DNA of 5,079 nt from Pseudomonadota bacterium (GTDB taxonomy: Bacteria; Pseudomonadota; Alphaproteobacteria; UBA8366; JADFVY01): positions 1 to 5,079 of the forward strand of contig JADFVY010000246.1 of the NCBI GenBank assembly GCA_015222795.1. Direction: 5' to 3'. Numbering within the stretch: the first letter of the stretch is position 1; the number at the start of each line of letters is the position of its first letter. Below the pieces are notes generated by a model that was not told the DNA's origin, made no database searches, and was given only the letters and a program-made list of their open reading frames with translations. Shown piece by piece: positions 1 through 3,564 of the stretch. The position numbers and the translations under genes were made by a program.

Positions 1-2
1 AC

Positions 3-164
3 GATGTAACCTGGCCCACAAATTATCGATTCAATGGATTGAACGGTAACGGCCATGCGACGGCGGACTGGATGAATGCCCGGGTTAAATTGAAGGCGCC
101 GGTCATCCCGGCGCCGCGGGCCGGCAAGTCGGCATATAGCGCCCTGCACCAACTGAAGGTCTGA
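3..164 (+). CDS. 3' end of an unidentified protein (partial, runs in from left edge)
   Basis: Reading from base 3 there are 53 sense codons and then TGA at 162-164; the beginning lies outside the window. The peptide starts DVTWPTNYRFNGLNG and ends AYSALHQLKV. It is polar, has no membrane segment, and carries an Ala/Pro-rich stretch (KAPVIPAPRAGK) before the end. Of the three plus-strand frames at this edge, the other two hit stops within about 50 bases, so this is the only frame that can carry a gene in from the left. Function is not recognisable. A 62-codon minus-strand ORF (23-211) overlaps it but has an Arg/Trp-rich composition typical of an antisense shadow. The call rests on frame openness and composition only, so chance is not excluded. 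Confidence 0.42.
   Translation, partial: DVTWPTNYRFNGLNGNGHATADWMNARVKLKAPVIPAPRAGKSAYSALHQLKV
95..115. repeat. GC-rich perfect inverted repeat (8-bp arms, 5-nt loop)
   Basis: GGCGCCGG at 95-102 and CCGGCGCC at 108-115 are exact reverse complements separated by TCATC. All stem pairs are G-C, so the RNA hairpin would be very stable. It lies inside the partial gene (encoding part of KAPVIPAP), about 50 nt before its stop. No T-run follows, so it is not a standard intrinsic terminator. GGCGCC recurs at 196-201. Confidence 0.5.
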
Positions 165-216
165 TTTATATCGCCGGGACCTTTTGCGACCGGCCGGCGC
201 CAGCCTCGCATACATA

Positions 217-236
217 CTGTAAAGCCATATTTACAG
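217..236. promoter_or_regulatory. Perfect dyad CTGTAAA-N6-TTTACAG, possible operator
   Basis: CTGTAAA at 217-223 and TTTACAG at 230-236 are exact reverse complements around a 6-bp centre. The size and symmetry suit a homodimeric HTH repressor. It stands about 330 bp before the Rep-like/HTH gene, just upstream of the AT-rich island. A smaller dyad, ACAG-AA-CTGT (233-242), overlaps its right arm. It also satisfies the loose TGT-N12-ACA pattern used by several regulators, but that pattern is too common to name one. Confidence 0.35.
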
Positions 237-365
237 AACTGTATCTCGTGAACATCAGACCGGTGCGTTAGAATTATTTAAAATTTTATAAGTCTTTGAA
301 AAAAAAGAATTTGGTATTTAGGCCTGATTCTTGCGTTAATAGTTTGTTAATAAATATGGCGTGCC

Positions 366-381
366 GGGCTGGGGGCTGGGG
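366..381. repeat. G-rich tandem repeat, GGGCTGG x 2.3
   Basis: GGGCTGG is repeated at 366-372 and 373-379, followed by GG. This gives three runs of three or more guanines close together; a fourth run is at 405-408. The palindromic block GGCCGGCC overlaps just to the right. Role unknown; it marks the sharp boundary between the AT-rich island and GC-rich DNA. Confidence 0.4.
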
Positions 382-566
382 CCGGCCGGTTCAGTCAACT
401 AGATGGGGAGAACAGAAAGCGGATATGGATTGAGAGGCAAGCATTCGTCCAGCGGGGCGGTTTCGTGTGTCAGGGGTGATCGCACGGGCTGAATCGTCGG
501 AGGATCGGAAAAAAACAACGCCCTCTTTACAAGCCGCCGGAAGCTCTTCTCCACATGGGGAGCAAT

Positions 567-2003
567 ATGCAAGGAGCTATTCCAGCCAGGCGAAGTACGT
601 TTAAACTGGCCAACGCGTTTCCAGACGGGTGGGGAACAATACCGAACAATCCCTTGATTGCCGCGGCAATCGCGTCGTTATTCAAGGGGGGCGCCAATGC
701 CCGCAATCTGATGGGCTGCTGGAGCCCGGATGCGGAAGGTCGTCTGACCTATCGGCATCTTGGCAAACGTGGCGGCCAGATTGTCATCTATCCGGATTCC
801 GCGGCGGTGATCGCGCGTCAACACGGCAGCGACATTGAAAAGCAATGGGCCTTCGTCGAGGGATTTTCGCCGTTGACGGTGGATGTGCTACTGGCGATTC
901 TGGCGCAGGTTTGCGAGCCGAGCCTTGGCAACAAGTCCAAATTCCCACTGCTGGCGCCGGTTCCCATTACCGCCAGCGCGATCCTTCGTTACAAGGGGCT
1001 GCGCCGGTGGGGCAGCGAGGGCCGGCAGCTTCGCCAACGGGTTGATGAAGAAATTCTGCGCCTGCAGGGGTTGCGCTTCGACGTGCACCAGTTCCCGGCC
1101 TGGGATCCGGACCTTAACCGCTGGAACGCCAAGGGCGTATCGGTAATCGGCGACCGCTTGTTCGACATCGTCGATTCCCAGACATATCAAAGTGGTGGCG
1201 AGACTCGTTCCCGGTCCGAAATCGTATGGCTGACACGGGTTGGCCATTGGTCGCAGTGGTGGATGAACTCTCAGGCAAAGGTATGGCTGGGCGCGATACC
1301 GCAGCGAATTCTGGAGTTCGACCATCGCCAGAACCGCGGCAGCTCGCTGCTTGCCAAGAAGATCAGCCTTAACACCATGGTCTTGTGGGGCGCGGTGCGT
1401 TCGCGCGGGTCCATGGAGCGGCGGGTCGATCGTCTGCTGGAGGATATTGGTGAACTCCCGGTTCTCGACGCCAGGGACAGTCATTGGGGGGGGCGCGTTC
1501 GCGACCGTTTCGACGAAGCGGTCCTGCAGCTTCAGGAAGACGGTGTCTTCGGGCATGTCGAATGGCCGAAGGGCCACGAACCGGGCGGCGCGGACCGCGT
1601 AAAGGGTTGGGTCGAATCCTGGCTCGCCTCGAAGATCGTGCTGACCCGCCCGGGCGTTTTCGGTGATAACGCCATTGCGTTGCACCGTAAGAAGAAGCGC
1701 CGCCTGGCCAAGAAAAGCAAGGAGCCGGTCGAGTTGAAGCGCGGTTCGGTCATCCGCTCGATGCGCATGGACCGGAATATTTCACAATCCCGTTTTGCCG
1801 GCGAGCTCGGCATATCGGCCGCCTATCTCTCGCAGATTGAAAACGAGAAACGCGCGGTTTCAAAGGGAATACATGGCCGAATCGCCGAGTGGGCGCGGGC
1901 CAACGAGCATTTCGACAAACCCGGCGCCGACGGCGCGACCGGATCAATTTATTCGCTCGATGCGGCCAGGGACAGTAGGCCAGCCATCGGGTTCAGAGGA
2001 TAA
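567..2003 (+). CDS. Replication-initiator-like winged-helix protein with C-terminal Cro/C1-type HTH
   Basis: 478 residues, probably a cytoplasmic DNA-binding protein. The clearest part is a Cro/C1 (XRE) helix-turn-helix at about residues 392-446, with ISQSRFAGELGIS, then AAYLSQIENEKRAVS, the usual helix-turn-helix and 'S.IE..KR' pattern. Before it comes a very basic linker (HRKKKRRLAKKSK, 373-385). Residues about 101-201 and 241-342 each read like a winged helix of plasmid Rep proteins: PLTVDVLLAILAQV and ITASAILRYKG in the first; QRILEFDHRQNRG, SMERRVDRLLEDIGELP and a 'DEAVLQLQEDGVFGHVEW' helix-strand unit in the second. This is fold-style resemblance, not a family assignment. I chose ATG 567 because GGGGAG (557-562) precedes it by 4 nt; ATG 555, four codons upstream, has only GGAAG 11 nt away. 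A G8 run (1486-1493) lies in the coding sequence. No terminator separates it from the membrane-protein gene 55 nt downstream. It could start replication, regulate transcription, or do both; the HTH is sure, the Rep part moderate. Confidence 0.85.
   Translation: MQGAIPARRSTFKLANAFPDGWGTIPNNPLIAAAIASLFKGGANARNLMGCWSPDAEGRLTYRHLGKRGGQIVIYPDSAAVIARQHGSDIEKQWAFVEGFSPLTVDVLLAILAQVCEPSLGNKSKFPLLAPVPITASAILRYKGLRRWGSEGRQLRQRVDEEILRLQGLRFDVHQFPAWDPDLNRWNAKGVSVIGDRLFDIVDSQTYQSGGETRSRSEIVWLTRVGHWSQWWMNSQAKVWLGAIPQRILEFDHRQNRGSSLLAKKISLNTMVLWGAVRSRGSMERRVDRLLEDIGELPVLDARDSHWGGRVRDRFDEAVLQLQEDGVFGHVEWPKGHEPGGADRVKGWVESWLASKIVLTRPGVFGDNAIALHRKKKRRLAKKSKEPVELKRGSVIRSMRMDRNISQSRFAGELGISAAYLSQIENEKRAVSKGIHGRIAEWARANEHFDKPGADGATGSIYSLDAARDSRPAIGFRG
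1486..1493 (+). repeat. G8 homopolymer inside the Rep-like/HTH coding sequence
   Basis: Eight consecutive guanines encode part of Trp-Gly-Gly (residues 307-309). Gain of one G would move translation into a frame that stops at 1666, and loss of one into a frame that stops at 1602. Both end before the basic linker and HTH (from about 1683). It is therefore a potential slippage switch, or a place where a sequencing error would break the gene. Confidence 0.6.
1740..1904 (+). other. Cro/C1-type helix-turn-helix domain within the Rep-like protein
   Basis: These codons encode the domain that reads as an XRE-family helix-turn-helix: an Arg-rich first helix (IRSMRMDRN), scaffold helix with Ser-Gln-x-x-x-Ala, the G-I-S turn, recognition helix AAYLSQIENEK and a trailing helix ending at WARAN. 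The core positions (Q, A, L, G-I-S, Y-L-S, I-E) match the family pattern. Such domains normally bind 15-20 bp dyads as dimers. The dyad at 217-236 is a candidate target, by inference only. Confidence 0.85.
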
Positions 2004-2058
2004 CGCGGGTCCAAACGGGCGCCGCGACAGCAATTTACGTCTAAGGGAAGGACGACAA

Positions 2059-2424
2059 ATGATACCACTTTCAGCACAGATTACAGGGATGATCGTTACG
2101 GTTGGCATGGGGCTCTTTCTGACTGTTGTGGCGGTGCTTTGCGTGGTGCCGCTGGTCCAGGCCATCGTGGAGAAGCGCCGGCCGGAAATGCCGCCGCTGC
2201 CCGCGATTATGGAAAATCTTGGCATCGCCGTCGCGTTGGCGGGCCTGACATTTCGTGTAACGGAGTGCACGGCGGTTGGCGTCGGTCTCGCGCTGCTTGG
2301 TGCCTGGTACGGCTATTCCAAGGGCACCAGTCAGAGGATACATCCCATATTCGACAAGGTCGTTGCGGTCGTTGGCGTTATCAGCGTCGGCACGCTGGCG
2401 GAATTTTATTACGTTTTGAGCTGA
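2059..2424 (+). CDS. Small multi-pass membrane protein, unknown function
   Basis: 121 residues, mostly hydrophobic, predicted in the inner membrane. Visible segments: TM1 about 9-36 (starting GMIVTVGMGLFLTVV), a charged proline-rich loop (EKRRPEMPPLP, 38-48), a long hydrophobic stretch about 53-86 interrupted by Arg66 and Glu69, so one or two spans, and a last span about 101-119 (VVAVVGVISVGTLAEFYYV). There is no cleavable signal peptide, and only one or two soluble residues follow the last span. ATG 2059 is preceded by AAGGGAAGGA with GGA six bases before the start, a strong ribosome site. The frame stays open back to 1795, but that part overlaps the upstream gene in another frame and is not needed. 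It lies 55 nt after the Rep-like/HTH stop with no terminator between, so co-transcription is likely. No family is recognised. Holin-like size and topology is one possibility, but nothing specific supports it. Confidence 0.78.
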   Translation: MIPLSAQITGMIVTVGMGLFLTVVAVLCVVPLVQAIVEKRRPEMPPLPAIMENLGIAVALAGLTFRVTECTAVGVGLALLGAWYGYSKGTSQRIHPIFDKVVAVVGVISVGTLAEFYYVLS

Positions 2425-2431
2425 TTGAGCT

Positions 2432-2449
2432 GGGGGCTTGGCGGCCCCC
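2432..2449 (+). terminator. Short GC hairpin after the membrane-protein gene
   Basis: GGGGGC (2432-2437) pairs with GCCCCC (2444-2449) around a 6-nt loop, starting 8 nt after the stop codon of the membrane-protein gene. Placement suits transcription termination or 3'-end protection, but no T-run follows, so a classical Rho-independent terminator is not shown. Confidence 0.35.
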
Positions 2450-2502
2450 GCAATGCAGTTGCGATGCTCTCGACGAATTATATCAAACAGGGATATCCGA
2501 CA

Positions 2503-2688
2503 ATGGAGCCGATCCGTAACCCCGGATCGGTTCTGTCTATATGGTATATAGCGGATCCGCGATATCGATCCCGAACCTCTCTGACGCATTATCAGCGAGC
2601 ATTGCTTAAAGGCACAGTTGAGGCCCCCGCTGGAATAGTGGGTTGGGCCGAATTCGCGCAGGTGAATTACGCGTTATCGCAACAATAA
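2503..2688 (+). CDS. Doubtful small hypothetical protein (61 aa)
   Basis: The ORF starts at ATG 2503, with AGGGA (2489-2493) nine bases upstream, and ends at TAA 2686-2688. The same frame is open back to a TTG at 2425, directly after the membrane-protein stop, but that start has no ribosome site. The product begins MEPIRNPGSVLSIWYIADPR and is basic in the middle, with no membrane segment or known motif. Against it: the start codon and first ten codons lie in a strong hairpin (2506-2533), and the next 30 bases are almost all palindromic, which suggests structured non-coding DNA. In favour: a reasonable ribosome site and close spacing to the operon. I cannot decide between a real small gene and a chance ORF. 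Confidence 0.3.
   Translation: MEPIRNPGSVLSIWYIADPRYRSRTSLTHYQRALLKGTVEAPAGIVGWAEFAQVNYALSQQ
2506..2533 (+). terminator. Strong stem-loop, 11-bp arms with one G-U, 6-nt loop
   Basis: GAGCCGATCCG (2506-2516) pairs with CGGATCGGTTC (2523-2533) around TAACCC; the only non-Watson-Crick pair is G2508-T2531. Allowing more wobble pairs, the stem extends to 2503-2536. It lies 82 nt after the membrane-protein stop and is followed by TGTCTATATGG, which is T-containing but not a clean U-tract. It may be the operon terminator, or part of a structured site together with the palindromes immediately to its right. Confidence 0.4.
2537..2567. repeat. Chain of three abutting palindromes
   Basis: CTATAT-GGT-ATATAG (2537-2551), GCGGATCCGC (2551-2560) and CGATATCG (2560-2567) follow each other with shared end bases. 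Each is perfectly symmetric. The chain begins 4 bases after the 28-nt hairpin. A further palindrome, GGATATCC, is at 2491-2498. The dense packing suggests a protein-binding or recombination site rather than coding constraint. Confidence 0.45.
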
Positions 2689-2692
2689 GCAT

Positions 2693-2710
2693 GGTCCAAA
2701 AATTTGGGCC
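2693..2710. repeat. Inverted repeat GGTCCAAA-AA-TTTGGGCC
   Basis: Arms 2693-2700 and 2703-2710 match at 7 of 8 positions, and the eighth is a G-T wobble. It lies 4 nt past the stop of the doubtful 61-codon ORF. The 2-bp centre is too tight for an RNA hairpin without opening inner A-T pairs, so a DNA-binding dyad is at least as likely as a terminator. Confidence 0.35.
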
Positions 2711-2732
2711 GAAGCGATTCATTGGCTGTTGT

Positions 2733-2782
2733 AAGGCGGCGTGATTTCAAGTGCGTCGATTATTTTTATTTAGCCGCCTTTT
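2733..2782. terminator. Inverted repeat with 8-bp arms and TTTT, possible terminator between converging transcripts
   Basis: AAGGCGGC (2733-2740) and GCCGCCTT (2773-2780) are exact reverse complements with a 32-nt AT-rich loop; on the plus strand the right arm runs into TTTT (2779-2782). The right arm coincides with the last codons of the minus-strand small gene. It would stop plus-strand readthrough from the operon, but the loop is longer than usual. Confidence 0.3.
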
Positions 2783-2999
2783 CATCGGTACGACAGTCGC
2801 GCATTCGCACGATGTCGACGCCTACGCCGGTGCGTTCGTCCCATAAATTAATCAGATTGGGATCGTTCTTTTTTTGCACTGTAGTCGGCTTTTGCTTCTC
2901 CGGCCGCAGGTCACCTTCCGTTTCAACAGGGTGGACCTGTGCTGTCATAACGGACCCTTTCGACTTTTCCGTTTCCTCAGGGCGGTTCGGCTTACCCAT
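2766..2999 (-). CDS. Small, highly charged hypothetical protein (77 aa)
   Basis: It reads leftward from ATG at 2999-2997 to TAA at 2768-2766. The protein is very hydrophilic, rich in Lys, Glu, Asp, Arg and Pro in its first two thirds (MGKPNRPEETEKSKG at the start), and ends with a more ordered-looking part (NLINLWDERTGVGVDIVRMR). There is no membrane segment or signal peptide, and only one cysteine. I chose this start because GGAAG precedes it by 3 nt on the minus strand; the frame is open further back to 3140, but starts there (for example ATG 3125) lack a ribosome site. Second codon positions are A-rich and third positions GC-rich, as in real genes. The opposing plus-strand ORF (2704-3096) is Ser/Phe/Arg-rich and looks like a shadow. 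No family is recognised; possibly a small DNA- or protein-binding accessory protein, but nothing proves this. Confidence 0.5.
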   Translation of the reverse strand: MGKPNRPEETEKSKGSVMTAQVHPVETEGDLRPEKQKPTTVQKKNDPNLINLWDERTGVGVDIVRMRDCRTDEKAAK

Positions 3000-3133
3000 G
3001 GTCTTCCGAACATTCGCAAAGACTCGTGGTATCTCCCGAATTAGGCTGGGTTTTCTGCGTCCAGTACCCGGTCGATATGTCTTTGGACCTGTATAGTTAG
3101 CAAATAGTATGCCAAAAGAACGCATTTTAGATA

Positions 3134-3153
3134 ATTGCAATTATTTATTGCAA
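3134..3153. repeat. Direct repeat of ATTGCAA, 13-bp period
   Basis: ATTGCAA occurs at 3134-3140 and 3147-3153, separated by TTATTT. The core TTGCAA is itself palindromic. It lies about 135-155 bp upstream of the minus-strand gene start, in AT-rich sequence. On the minus strand it offers TTGCAA as a -35-like element, but I see no well-spaced -10. Confidence 0.3.
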
Positions 3154-3355
3154 ATACGGGGTTCGATTATTTTCAGTACCGAGTAAATGGCAGGTTCGGA
3201 TTGCGGCAGCGATCCCTTGAATAACGGGAAGAGGAACCGATATCAGGTTGATTATAAATAATGTTTTTGAAATCAGGAGATATTTCCCACGCGACATCGC
3301 GAGCATCGGGGCCAGGTTCGAGAGTGGCGAGAATATCCAATAGAATCTCACTCTC

Positions 3356-3388
3356 CCTGTCTGCCGCAAGCCTGTTTGTACAGACAGG
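3356..3388. repeat. Inverted repeat CCTGTCTG-N17-CAGACAGG
   Basis: The 8-bp arms at 3356-3363 and 3381-3388 are exact reverse complements. A nested dyad, CTGT-TTGT-ACAG (3372-3383), overlaps the right arm, so two alternative hairpins are possible. The right arm is followed by TTTA only. It lies about 180 bp before the amidase start, far from any gene end, so a binding site or leader structure is as likely as a terminator. Confidence 0.35.
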
Positions 3389-3474
3389 TTTACATCGAAG
3401 CGCGGCCCGATATTTACAAGGGTACAGAAACCTTAACAACTTCGGTTAACAGTCCCGTGACATTTCCGGTCTTG

Positions 3475-3502
3475 TTGAACCATGGCGGTGACCGCCGATA
3501 TT
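3475..3502 (+). promoter_or_regulatory. Possible amidase promoter with a dyad in the spacer
   Basis: TTGAAC (3475-3480) and GATATT (3497-3502) are spaced 16 bp and each match the sigma-70 consensus at four of six positions. The spacer contains the perfect dyad GGCGGT-G-ACCGCC (3484-3496), where a dimeric regulator could sit. Transcription would start near 3509, leaving a leader of about 55 nt before the amidase. The promoter matches are modest; the dyad is certain. Confidence 0.25.
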
Positions 3503-3564
3503 GCTTGAACGACGGCCGACCGTGCCGCAATCTCGGGACATGGTAAAATTGGAAAGGGAGCGGC

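Larger units (their letters stand above)
165..566. other. Non-coding leader upstream of the Rep-like/HTH gene, with an AT-rich island
   Basis: No convincing gene lies in these 402 bases. The left part is GC-rich. Positions 268-357 hold only 18 G/C in 90 bases and include the palindrome TAAAATTTTA (279-288), an A8 run (299-306) and a direct repeat of GTTAATA (335-341 and 346-352, 11-bp period). A G-rich tandem (366-381) follows, and then mixed sequence runs up to the gene. The AT-rich segment could hold the promoter of the downstream operon, a DNA-unwinding or protein-binding region, or both. No -35/-10 pair stands out; TTGGTA (311-316) with GTTAAT (335-340), spaced 18 bp, is the best seen and is weak. 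Confidence 0.5.
3000..3564. other. Gene-poor interval between the minus-strand small gene and the amidase
   Basis: No gene is supported in these 565 bases. Overlapping ORFs on both strands (3145-3369 minus, 3261-3449 plus, 3173-3439 minus) have no ribosome sites or coherent composition. The left part (about 3095-3160) is AT-rich and would be the upstream region of the minus-strand gene. The centre holds an 8-bp inverted repeat (3356-3388). The right end holds a possible amidase promoter with a dyad. Confidence 0.5.

Noticed and set aside
23..211. 62-codon minus-strand ORF at the left edge
   Set aside because: It overlaps the more plausible plus-strand partial frame, and its product lacks any recognisable motif.
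236..253. Possible alphaproteobacterial LexA box (GAAC...GAAC)
   Set aside because: The two GAAC elements are separated by 10 bases, while the known site needs 7.
403..492. 29-codon plus-strand ORF in the leader
   Set aside because: There is no ribosome site, the product is short and low in complexity, and the length is expected by chance.
165..566. Iteron array or DnaA boxes of a plasmid origin
   Set aside because: I looked for repeated units of about 20 bp and for TTATCCACA-like sites and found none, only 7-bp direct repeats.
888..1685. 265-codon minus-strand ORF
   Set aside because: It lies wholly antisense to the Rep-like/HTH gene, which has a coherent domain order and ribosome site. 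The antisense product is Pro/Arg-rich without motifs.
1795..2058. Upstream extension of the membrane-protein frame
   Set aside because: It overlaps the HTH coding sequence in another frame, and the strong ribosome site points to ATG 2059.
3145..3449. Overlapping small ORFs on both strands in the gap before the amidase
   Set aside because: They have no ribosome sites or motifs and contradict each other in strand; the interval carries dyads instead.
3541..3549. Extended -10 like sequence TGGTAAAAT just before the amidase
   Set aside because: Transcription would start inside or after the ribosome site, and no -35 is present at the right distance.
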